DNA of 22,401 bases from Dactylosporangium sp. AC04546 (GTDB lineage: Bacteria; Actinomycetota; Actinomycetes; Mycobacteriales; Micromonosporaceae): positions 1 through 22,401 of the forward strand of contig NZ_JAHYSG010000159.1 in the NCBI RefSeq assembly GCF_022095675.1. Direction: 5' to 3'. The first letter of the stretch is position 1. Every line of letters starts with the position of its first letter. A program made the position numbers and the translations under genes. The notes beneath the pieces are model-generated. The model was not told the origin of the DNA. It was given only the letters and a program-made list of their open reading frames with translations, and did no database searches. This document shows, piece after piece, positions 1 to 6,350 of the stretch.

Positions 1-206
1 GTGTCGGCCGGGCCGCGCAGGCTGGTGACGGCCAGACCGATCGTCGGCACCAGCCACCACAGGCCGATGGCGACGAGGACCACCTGGACGGCGCCGCGGC
101 CGAGCCGCCGCACGGCCCGCACGGCGGGGCTCACCCGGGGCCGGGGGTCGGGCTCGGTACCGGCGGGCTGCAGTTCCGGCACGTCGACCGGGGCGAAGAT
201 GCTCAC
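1..206 (-). CDS. Carbohydrate ABC transporter permease, MalG/AglG-like (5' part only)
   Basis: Only the first 68 or so codons are present; the gene continues beyond the left edge. It reads from a GTG at 206 as a hydrophilic cytoplasmic head of about 35 residues, rich in Pro and Arg, followed by the start of a first membrane helix (VVLVAIGLWWLVPTIGLAVT) and then a SLRGP segment typical of sugar permeases of the binding-protein-dependent inner-membrane family. The GTG overlaps the stop codon of the preceding permease gene as GTGA (203-206), so the two are probably translationally coupled and would form a heterodimeric channel. Assignment as the MalG-type partner rests mainly on its place after a solute-binding protein and a MalF-type permease. 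The EAA loop that would contact the ATPase lies outside the window. Confidence 0.75.
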   Translation of the reverse strand, partial: MSIFAPVDVPELQPAGTEPDPRPRVSPAVRAVRRLGRGAVQVVLVAIGLWWLVPTIGLAVTSLRGPAD

Positions 207-1468
207 CGCTCGCTCCTGCGCAGGCGATGGATGTTGAACAGCACCCCGGGCAGCGCGAGGACGAGCAGCAGCACACCGAGGGCGCTGCCCCGCCCGATGT
301 CCGTGAACGACGAGCGCCACATCTCCAGCGCCAGCACCGAGGCCGGGCCCTGCGCCGACTCCGGGGCGACGACCAGCACGAGGTCGAACACCTTGAGCAC
401 GTTGACCGTCAGGGTCAGCAGCACCACCACGATGGTCGGGCGCATCAGCGGCACCGTCACCCGCCGCAGGATCTGCCACTCACCGGCGCCGTCGACGCGG
501 GCGGCCTCGAGCGTCTCCTTCGGGATCGCCGCCGCGGCGACCGTGATGAGCACCATCGCGAACCCGGCCCAGATCCAGATGTACACGCCGATCATCGCCG
601 GGGTGACCAGCGACGGCCCGAGCCAGGTCAGCCCGGCGAACGGCTCGGTGAAGTTGCCGGCCGCGAGCCGCACGACGTAGCCCTGACCGGTCAGCTGCGG
701 CAGCTGGAACGTGCCGTCCGCGGCCGTGCGCGTGCGGGCGACGACCGCGCCGTCGCGCAGCACCTCCACCTCGACCTCCGGCAGGCCGAGCTCACGGGCG
801 TCGACCACGCCCGGCCGGCCGCCGGTCGCGGTGAAGTCGGACCAGACCACCCCGCGGACCCCCGTCGCGGCGCCGGCCGGGACGGCGGCCTGGCGCGCCG
901 ATGCCGGCAGCCGCGCGGGCGCGAGGCCGAGCAGCGGCAGCAGGACCGTCTCGCCCCCGGCGACGGTCCGGGCGGTCTGCAGCCCGCCGCCGGTCGCGAC
1001 CAGTCCCTGGCCGTCCCTTGGCCGCGCGCCGGGGTACGGCGACGGCGGCACGAAGGCGTCGTGGACGCCGACGACGGCCGCGTTGAGGATGCCCCGGTCG
1101 GGACTCGCGTCGTACACCAGCCGGAACGTGATCCCGGCGCTGACCAGCGAGATGGCCATCGGCATGAACAGCACGACGCGCACCGCGGCAGCCCACCGGA
1201 CCCGCTGGGCGAGCACCGCCACCAGCAGCCCGATCGCGGTCACCAGGTTGGGCGCGACGAGGATCCACACGGCGTTGTTCAGCAGCGCCCGGCGGATGTG
1301 CGGCGTGGTGACGAGGTCGACGTAGTTGGCCGGGCCGACGAGGTCGCGGCCGTCCGCGTCGTGGAAGCTCCACCACACCGTGTGCCCGATCGGGTACACG
1401 ACGAGCGTGGCGACGAGCAGCGCGGCCGGTGCGAGCAGCCAGACGGCCCGGTTGGTGCGCGTCATCAT
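203..1468 (-). CDS. Carbohydrate ABC transporter permease, MalF/AglF-like, with inserted SdrD/Cna-B-like external domain
   Basis: This 421-residue protein would form half of a sugar import channel. Hydrophobic segments at about 9-29, 63-88, 97-117, 291-313, 344-366 and 396-413 give the usual six helices. The EAA loop, which docks on the ATPase, is at about 314-342 (PKETLEAARVDGAG). Between helices 3 and 4 there are about 170 residues where the canonical permease at 9165-10130 has about 37. Residues 203-270 of the insert look like an SdrD/Cna-B-type beta-sandwich: a GVVWSDF start, GLPEVEVEV strands and an ADGTF turn. That loop faces outward, so the domain could touch the binding protein or cell wall (inference). 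ATG at 1468 overlaps the stop of the upstream solute-binding gene as ATGA; a second ATG at 1465 is equally possible and is better spaced from GGAAGAG. Confidence 0.88.
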   Translation of the reverse strand: MMTRTNRAVWLLAPAALLVATLVVYPIGHTVWWSFHDADGRDLVGPANYVDLVTTPHIRRALLNNAVWILVAPNLVTAIGLLVAVLAQRVRWAAAVRVVLFMPMAISLVSAGITFRLVYDASPDRGILNAAVVGVHDAFVPPSPYPGARPRDGQGLVATGGGLQTARTVAGGETVLLPLLGLAPARLPASARQAAVPAGAATGVRGVVWSDFTATGGRPGVVDARELGLPEVEVEVLRDGAVVARTRTAADGTFQLPQLTGQGYVVRLAAGNFTEPFAGLTWLGPSLVTPAMIGVYIWIWAGFAMVLITVAAAAIPKETLEAARVDGAGEWQILRRVTVPLMRPTIVVVLLTLTVNVLKVFDLVLVVAPESAQGPASVLALEMWRSSFTDIGRGSALGVLLLVLALPGVLFNIHRLRRSER

Positions 1469-2757
1469 GCTCTTCCGTACGCGCCGGCGGCGGCGCTCTC
1501 CAGACGCGCCGCGACGGCGGCCGGATCGGTCGTCGGCGCGGCCAGGTACTCCTGCAGCAGCCGCCACATGCTCGCCCCGTTGCCGCCGCCGAACCCGGCG
1601 GGCGTCAGGTCCGACAGGTCGAACCGCAGCGTCGTCGCGTGCAGCAGGCTGTCGGCGAGCGCCCGGGTGGTCGCGTCGGGATAGGCGGCGGGGTCCAGGT
1701 CGACGTTGACCGACAGGAAGCCGCCGCTGCGGGCCATGATCTCGGCGGCGTCCGGCGAGGCGAGGTACGCCATCAAGGCCATCGTCACCGGCCGGTCGGT
1801 GAAGGCGACGGCGGCGTCACCACCCGCGACGACCGCCCCGCCGGTGCCGTCCACGGACGGCCAGGCGAAGTACCGCGCGCCCTCGCCGACCCGGAACGAG
1901 CCGAGCTTGGCGATCTCGGTGGTGACGAAGTCTCCCTCGTACAGCATGCCGGCGCGGGGCCGGCGCCCGAACACGTCGGCGACGGACTGGGTGAACGTGG
2001 TCTGCAGCGCGCCGTCGGGGCCGCCCTGCAGGAACCGGGGCGAGGCCCAGTACTGGCCCATGATGCGCAGCGTCTCCACGACTGTCGGATCGGTCCACGG
2101 CACCCTGCGCGTGGCCAGGCGATCGTACGCGTCGGCGCCGGCGAGCTGCAGGTAGAGGTTCTCGAACCAGTCGGTGAGCGGCCAGCCGTCGGCGCCGGGC
2201 ACCGCCATCGCCGTCGTGCCGGAGTCGACGAGCGTCCGTGACACGGTGGTCAGCTCGCCGAGCGTCGCGGGTGGCGTCACGCCCGCCGCGGTGAACGCGT
2301 CGCTGCGGTACCAGATCACCGACTTGTTGGCGGCCTTGAAGTACACCCCGTAGAGCCGCCCGCCGACGGTGCCGAACCGCTGCCACTGCGGCGAGAAGTG
2401 CGCGCGGACCGCCTCCTCGGCCACGCCCGTGACCGGTTTCGCGGCGCCCGTGGACGCGTACCGTGCGATCACGCCCGGCTGCGGGATCATGGCGACGTCG
2501 AACGGCGTCCCGCCGCGGATCCGCCCGGCGACGAGGACGTCGAGGTCGCTGCCCCCGGAGGTGTACCGCACCTTCGCCCCGGTCCGCGTGCCGAACGCCC
2601 GCAGCACCCGCTCGAAGTTCGCCTGCTCGGCGCCGGTCCAGGTGCCGGCGACCTCCACCGACTGCCCGGCATACGGCTTGGCCGGCCCGTCGGCGGGACC
2701 GCAGCCGGTCATCAGGAGGGTGGCACACAACAGCCCGGCGACGAAGCCGCGCCTCAC
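1465..2757 (-). CDS. Sugar ABC transporter solute-binding lipoprotein (AglE/MalE-like)
   Basis: This 430-residue protein begins with a lipoprotein signal: basic VRRG, a hydrophobic stretch, and the lipobox LMTGC at about residues 14-18, so it should be anchored outside the membrane by a lipidated Cys. The mature part has features of family 1 solute-binding proteins: a WTGAEQANFERVLRAF opening, a PFDVAMIPQPG segment that follows the first domain, GVYFKAANKSVIWYR, and a C-terminal WRLLQEYL region. It most resembles binding proteins for alpha-glucosides or other oligosaccharides, but the ligand cannot be read from sequence. GTG at 2757 overlaps the stop of the upstream gene as GTGA; an adjacent GTG at 2760 is also in frame. 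It lies second in the operon, between a MalK-type regulatory domain protein and two permeases. Confidence 0.9.
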   Translation of the reverse strand: MRRGFVAGLLCATLLMTGCGPADGPAKPYAGQSVEVAGTWTGAEQANFERVLRAFGTRTGAKVRYTSGGSDLDVLVAGRIRGGTPFDVAMIPQPGVIARYASTGAAKPVTGVAEEAVRAHFSPQWQRFGTVGGRLYGVYFKAANKSVIWYRSDAFTAAGVTPPATLGELTTVSRTLVDSGTTAMAVPGADGWPLTDWFENLYLQLAGADAYDRLATRRVPWTDPTVVETLRIMGQYWASPRFLQGGPDGALQTTFTQSVADVFGRRPRAGMLYEGDFVTTEIAKLGSFRVGEGARYFAWPSVDGTGGAVVAGGDAAVAFTDRPVTMALMAYLASPDAAEIMARSGGFLSVNVDLDPAAYPDATTRALADSLLHATTLRFDLSDLTPAGFGGGNGASMWRLLQEYLAAPTTDPAAVAARLESAAAGAYGRA

Positions 2758-3239
2758 CACAGACTCAGGCCGCTCTGGGCGTCGAACACCATCAGGTGCC
2801 CCAGGTCGATCGCGAGCATGATCGGGTCGCCGACGCCGGCCACCGAGCCGCCGCTCAGCAGCGCCACCAGGACGGGCGCGGGCTCCGCGAAGCCCTCGCC
2901 GTCGGCCAGTTCCAGGTGGACGACCCGCAGCGCCCCCGCGAGGCGGACGTCGCGTACCGTACCGTGCAGCACCAGCGCGGCCGACCCCGCAGGACCGGGC
3001 CGCCGCACGACCGCGTCCTGCACGTCCTCCGGCTGGACCCCGACGATGACGGACCGGCCCAGGTACCGGCGCAGCATCGGGCGCCGCCGCACCAGCGCCC
3101 GCGCCGGGACCTGCTGGCCCCGGACGGCGAGGAGCGGGCGGCCGGGCTGCCCGACGAGCATCGCGGGGATCCGGTTGATCGCCGGCTCGGCCGCGGTGAG
3201 CGGGCCGGCGTCGCGAACGAGCACACTGCTGTCCCTCAT
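2754..3239 (-). CDS. Stand-alone MalK/UgpC-type C-terminal regulatory (TOBE/OB-fold) domain, no ATPase domain
   Basis: This 161-residue protein matches only the C-terminal third of sugar ABC ATPases such as MalK, MsiK or UgpC. It has IVGVQPEDV (compare the usual V-G-V/I-R-P-E), a GTVRDVRLAG segment, then GDPIMLAIDLGHLMVFD close to the end, where the family usually reads GD.V.LAVD...H.FD. No Walker A, signature LSGGQ, Walker B or switch His occurs here or in the intergenic sequence upstream, so it cannot hydrolyse ATP alone. A strong ribosome site (GGGGAAGG, 3243-3250) precedes ATG 3239, which argues for a genuine start rather than a broken longer gene. It leads the sugar transport operon. It may regulate or cap a shared housekeeping ATPase, or be a relic of a deleted ATPase gene (both inference). 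Confidence 0.72.
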   Translation of the reverse strand: MRDSSVLVRDAGPLTAAEPAINRIPAMLVGQPGRPLLAVRGQQVPARALVRRRPMLRRYLGRSVIVGVQPEDVQDAVVRRPGPAGSAALVLHGTVRDVRLAGALRVVHLELADGEGFAEPAPVLVALLSGGSVAGVGDPIMLAIDLGHLMVFDAQSGLSLW

Positions 3240-3242
3240 CGG

Positions 3243-3250
3243 CCTTCCCC
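3243..3250 (-). promoter_or_regulatory. Strong Shine-Dalgarno for the ATPase-less MalK-type gene
   Basis: On the minus strand GGGGAAGG ends 3 nt before ATG 3239. It fixes the start of this short protein and suggests that translation begins here, not inside a longer decayed ATPase frame. Confidence 0.6.
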
Positions 3251-3322
3251 GGTTCCTGTTCGACGGCGTACCAGTCGAGTGTTGGCGCCCGCGGCCGGTG
3301 CACACCAGACGCGGCCGCCACG

Positions 3323-3349
3323 TGTGACCGTGTTGCAAGCCGTCTCACA
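3323..3349. repeat. Inverted TGTGA/TCACA arms around TTGCAA upstream of sugar operon
   Basis: In the 137-bp gap between the acyltransferase stop and the sugar operon start, TGTGA (3323-3327) and TCACA (3345-3349) flank 17 bp that hold TTGCAA (3333-3338). Repressors of the LacI family commonly bind TTGCAA-like half sites upstream of sugar operons. The internal bases are not symmetric, so this is only a candidate operator. No convincing -35/-10 pair was identified in this gap. Confidence 0.2.
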
Positions 3350-3376
3350 AGATCAGCAAGCGGACCAGGGGAGTGG

Positions 3377-4321
3377 TCAGATCGGGAAGCGGCCGCGGCG
3401 CCATTGCCAGTGGCGGCCGGCCTGCAGGTGCTCGACGGCCGCCCGCTGGAGCACGGTGCGGCGCGGCAGCTGGTCGAGCGGCGTGGTCAGGCTGCGGAAC
3501 ACGAACCGCAGCACCTCGACGTCGGCGTCCAGCCCTTCCGGCTCCTCGTAGGGCTCCAGCTCGAATCTCCGCTGGAACCGGACAATGTTGGAGTCCTCGG
3601 GCAGATACTCCAGCAGCTGCGGGTCGAGCAGCCACGAGCCGCAGGCGAACGCCGTGTAGCGCTCGCCGGGAAAGTGGCGGGGGAAGAACGCGCGGGCCTC
3701 GTCGAGCGACGCCGAGACCGCCTCCGGGGTCAGCGGCCCCGCATCGGGGATGTGCAGGTCGATGGCGGTGTCGCCGCGCTGGTGCTGCAGCCGGCCCAGC
3801 TCGTAGAGGCCGCCGCGCGCGTGCAGCGTCAGCCAGCTCTGCATGACCGGCCAGCCCTCGCGGCGCATCCGCCGGTCGACCGCGAGGTTGCGGCCCAGGT
3901 CCGCGAGGGTCACCCACGACACGGCGTCGGCGATGCCGTGGTCACGGTGGTACCCCGTGACGACGTCGACCAGGGCCAGGTACGCGTACACGTACAGATG
4001 CCGCCAGGCGGGGCCCCGCTCGCGCGGCAGCGCCGGACCGGGTGACAGCCAGCCGTGGCCCCCGAGGTCGGCCCGGACCAGGGCGATCGAGCGGTCGAGC
4101 AGCCAGCGCAGCTCCGGGGTCCACAGTGGAGAGCCGGGGTCGGGCCAGCCCTCCATGACCTCGGCGGCGTCGTCCGGTCGCACCGCGAGCCGGTCGAGGA
4201 TCGCGGGCGCGTCGGACTTGGCGGGCAGCGGCGCCGACGGCCGGTCACCGGCGAGCCGGTGCACGCGCTCGATCTCCTCGGCGGGTACCCCGAGCCGGTC
4301 GGCGATGTCGTCCAGATCCAC
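3377..4321 (-). CDS. GNAT-like acyltransferase domain protein
   Basis: This protein of about 314 residues resembles the actinobacterial two-domain acyltransferase family, with an N-terminal acyltransferase-like helical domain and a C-terminal GNAT-like domain. Landmarks are a helical N-terminus that looks like a small binding domain (DIADRLGVPAEEIERVHRLAG), WRHLYVYAYLALVDVVTGYH, VSWVTLADLGRNLAVDRRM, and FACGSWLLDPQL followed by LPEDSNIVRFQRRF. The last two blocks are the part I recognise best. The acyl donor and acceptor are unknown. GTG 4321 lies 8 nt after AGGG; a TTG at 4327 is an alternative start adding two residues. It starts 10 nt after the stop of the upstream membrane-protein gene, so the pair is probably an operon. 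It is not clearly linked to the sugar genes downstream, which have their own ribosome site after a 137-bp gap. Confidence 0.72.
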   Translation of the reverse strand: MDLDDIADRLGVPAEEIERVHRLAGDRPSAPLPAKSDAPAILDRLAVRPDDAAEVMEGWPDPGSPLWTPELRWLLDRSIALVRADLGGHGWLSPGPALPRERGPAWRHLYVYAYLALVDVVTGYHRDHGIADAVSWVTLADLGRNLAVDRRMRREGWPVMQSWLTLHARGGLYELGRLQHQRGDTAIDLHIPDAGPLTPEAVSASLDEARAFFPRHFPGERYTAFACGSWLLDPQLLEYLPEDSNIVRFQRRFELEPYEEPEGLDADVEVLRFVFRSLTTPLDQLPRRTVLQRAAVEHLQAGRHWQWRRGRFPI

Positions 4322-4331
4322 GCGCAAGACC

Positions 4332-4778
4332 CTACCGGCCGGTGCCGATCGTGAACTGCTGCCAGGGCGGCAGGTCGACCCAGGCGCCCGCGAGCTGGTA
4401 CGACAGGTAGTAGGTGTAGGTGCCGGGAGCGGCGAACCGGCGCTCGAGCACGATCTCGCGCGGCACGGTGCTGAGCGCGACGTTCTCCTGCTCGGGGAAG
4501 TCGTGGAACGTGCCGGCCTCGTCGCGCACCTTGACGGTCAGCCTGTTCAGCGTGACCACCCGGTCCGCGCTGATGGTGGCGCGCACGGCGACCGGGCCGC
4601 CCGCGGCGGGGCTCGCGGGATCGAGGAGGAGCTGCCCGGCGATCGTCACGCCGTCCGCCGGCGGGCTGACCTCGATCAGGTCCGGTCCGCGCAGCTTGAG
4701 GAACACGAGGACGGCCAGCGCGATCGCCACCGCGGCGGCGGCGACATACGTCCAGGGCGGACGACCACGCGTCGGCAT
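4332..4778 (-). CDS. Single-pass membrane protein with external beta-rich domain, unknown function
   Basis: I do not recognise a family. The 148-residue protein has a short basic N-terminus, one hydrophobic helix at about 10-27 and then about 120 residues predicted outside the membrane. That part alternates short hydrophobic strands with turns (VAVRATISADRVVTLNRLTV, ERRFAAPGTYTYYLSYQL), which looks like an Ig-like or other beta-sandwich fold. It could act as an envelope partner of the acyltransferase encoded 10 nt downstream (inference from position). The ATG has no ribosome site, but TACCGT ends 7 nt before it, so the mRNA may be leaderless. Confidence 0.65.
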   Translation of the reverse strand: MPTRGRPPWTYVAAAAVAIALAVLVFLKLRGPDLIEVSPPADGVTIAGQLLLDPASPAAGGPVAVRATISADRVVTLNRLTVKVRDEAGTFHDFPEQENVALSTVPREIVLERRFAAPGTYTYYLSYQLAGAWVDLPPWQQFTIGTGR

Positions 4779-4785
4779 GATCCAT

Positions 4786-4791
4786 ACGGTA
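4786..4791 (-). promoter_or_regulatory. -10-like TACCGT for the 4332-4778 gene, leaderless start
   Basis: On the minus strand TACCGT is followed by 7 nt and then ATG 4778. That spacing places a transcription start at or next to the start codon. No clear -35 box is seen. Confidence 0.4.
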
Positions 4792-4815
4792 CCCGCGGCG
4801 CAGAACGGCCGAACG

Positions 4816-6252
4816 TCAGAGCTTGCAGCTGGCGCCGCGGATCGGCAGTGGCTCGGTCGTGTAGACCTGGCGGCCGTCGGTGGCCCGGACCTGGAAGCAG
4901 TACCGGCGGGTCGGGTCGACCGGCACCCGCATGGTGCGCTGCCGGTTGGCGACCAGCACCATCGTGTCGATGCGCTCTCCCGCGACGACCACGGCGAAGT
5001 CCAGGTCGCCGTCGGCCTGCCAGGTCAGCTGGACGTGACTGCCCTGGTCGACCGGCGGGGCGAGCCGGAGGTTGACCTTCGAGGCGTCGTTCGACGGCGT
5101 CGCCCGCGCCGACGCGGCCACCACCGCGGGCGGGCTCACCACCGGCTCCGGGCCGTCCTGTGAGAGCACGATCGGCACGACGGTGAGCCCGGCGACCACC
5201 ACGCCCAGGCCGATGAACAGGGCAGGTCGCCCGCGGGCCCGAGGCGGCTTGGACCGGTCGCCCCCGCCGGTGGTGTACACGAGCTTGCGGCTCGCGGGCA
5301 CGGCGCTCGCCGCGTCAGGATCGGGGCCTGGATCGGGGCCGTCGAAGTCGTCGAAGTCGAAGTCATCCAGGTCGTCCGAGCCGGCCGGGGTCGTTGCCGG
5401 AGCCTCGACGGGCGGCGCGCCCCCGGACAGGCGCTCGAACACCGCCACCACACTCGCCGCGTCCGGCGGCCGGTCCGCCGGATCCTTGGCCAGCAGCCGG
5501 CCGACCAGGTCGGCCAGCTCCGCGGGGACGTCCTCGCGCCGGATCGGCGGCACCTGCTCCCGCAGCACCCGCAGGATCCGCTCACCCGGCGGCTGGCCGG
5601 TGCGCCGCGAGAACGGCGGCGTGCCGGTCACCGCGGCGTACAGCACCGCACCCAGTCCGTACAGGTCGGACGCCTCGGACCGGGCGCTGTCACGCAGCGT
5701 CTCCGGTGCGGTGTACTCCAGCGCCTGCACCAGGTCACGCGGAAACCGCTCGCGCAGGGCCAGCCCGAAGTCGGCGAGGACAAGGTCGCCGGAGCGCCGG
5801 TACAGCACGTTGTGCGGCGTCACGCCGCCGTGCACCACACCCACGCGGTGGGCGGCGGCGAGCGCGGTGGCGACGGTCGAGCCGAGACGCAGCACGTCGC
5901 GCAGGGGAAGCGCGTCGCGGGCGGCGAGAACCTCGGCCAGCGAGCCTCGGCACAGCTCCATGTGCACGCCCGACCGGCCGTCCGGGTGGTCGACCACGCC
6001 GTCGACGGGCAGGATCGAGCGCACCGCCCGCACGGTGCCCAAGGCGCGGCGCTCGCGGTCGAGCCGCGCGGCGGTGTCGCGGTCGAACCGGTCGGCGAAC
6101 AGCTTGACAGCGATCTCGGCGCCGCTGTCGGCGAGCTGGCCCGCGTAGACCGTGGCGACGGGACCCGTGGCGAGCGCACGCGGGCCGATGACGACGCCGC
6201 CGGTCTCGCTGCTCACAAGCTCAGGTCCCTGCTCGACCGCTGGTGTTGGCAC
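4816..6252 (-). CDS. Membrane-anchored serine/threonine pseudokinase with external FN3-like domain
   Basis: The 478-residue protein has a PknB-type kinase fold at about 22-276, an acidic Asp-rich linker (293-313), one membrane helix (about 343-363) and an external domain of about 90 residues that looks FN3-like and contains Cys452 and Cys476. Retained kinase features are Lys50 (AVKLF), Glu67, Asn148, DFG 161-163, APE 182-184 and Arg261. The catalytic loop reads HGGVTPHN at 141-148 where active kinases have HRDxKxxN, so the catalytic Asp and the loop Lys are absent; the glycine-rich loop is also poor. It is probably a signalling scaffold or sensor, not an enzyme (inference). It diverges from eccD. 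The start is uncertain: GTG 6252 follows a -10-like TACCGT by 6 nt, whereas GTG 6216 has an AGGGA ribosome site. Confidence 0.85.
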   Translation of the reverse strand: MPTPAVEQGPELVSSETGGVVIGPRALATGPVATVYAGQLADSGAEIAVKLFADRFDRDTAARLDRERRALGTVRAVRSILPVDGVVDHPDGRSGVHMELCRGSLAEVLAARDALPLRDVLRLGSTVATALAAAHRVGVVHGGVTPHNVLYRRSGDLVLADFGLALRERFPRDLVQALEYTAPETLRDSARSEASDLYGLGAVLYAAVTGTPPFSRRTGQPPGERILRVLREQVPPIRREDVPAELADLVGRLLAKDPADRPPDAASVVAVFERLSGGAPPVEAPATTPAGSDDLDDFDFDDFDGPDPGPDPDAASAVPASRKLVYTTGGGDRSKPPRARGRPALFIGLGVVVAGLTVVPIVLSQDGPEPVVSPPAVVAASARATPSNDASKVNLRLAPPVDQGSHVQLTWQADGDLDFAVVVAGERIDTMVLVANRQRTMRVPVDPTRRYCFQVRATDGRQVYTTEPLPIRGASCKL

Positions 6253-6258
6253 ATGCCC

Positions 6259-6264
6259 ACGGTA
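6259..6264 (-). promoter_or_regulatory. -10-like TACCGT for the pseudokinase gene
   Basis: TACCGT on the minus strand is followed by 6 nt and GTG 6252, suggesting a leaderless transcript. The same transcript would give a 36-nt leader to GTG 6216, the alternative start. The hexamer is identical to the one before the 4332-4778 gene. Confidence 0.4.
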
Positions 6265-6350
6265 CGGACGTCGACCAGCCGGCACCGCCGCGCGGCAGCA
6301 TCCTGCCGACCGTCTACCGCCGCCGGCCGCTGCGATGGAAGCTGGCGCGC

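Noticed and set aside
227..1684. Long plus-strand frame (485 codons) over the permease and binding-protein genes
   Set aside because: Its translation is dominated by Arg, His, Gln and Asp without domains, as expected for the antisense of GC-rich genes. The minus strand encodes recognisable transport proteins there.
2758..3348. Extension of the binding-protein gene upstream to 3348
   Set aside because: It overlaps the MalK-type regulatory gene in another frame and would bury the lipoprotein signal peptide inside the protein.
3323..3349. CRP-type operator TGTGA-N-TCACA upstream of the sugar operon
   Set aside because: The spacing is 17 bp, not the usual 6 bp, and the inner bases are not symmetric. 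Kept only as a weak repeat.
4816..6252. Active PknB-type kinase
   Set aside because: The fold is right, but the HRD Asp and loop Lys are replaced (HGGVTPHN), so an active-kinase label would be misleading.
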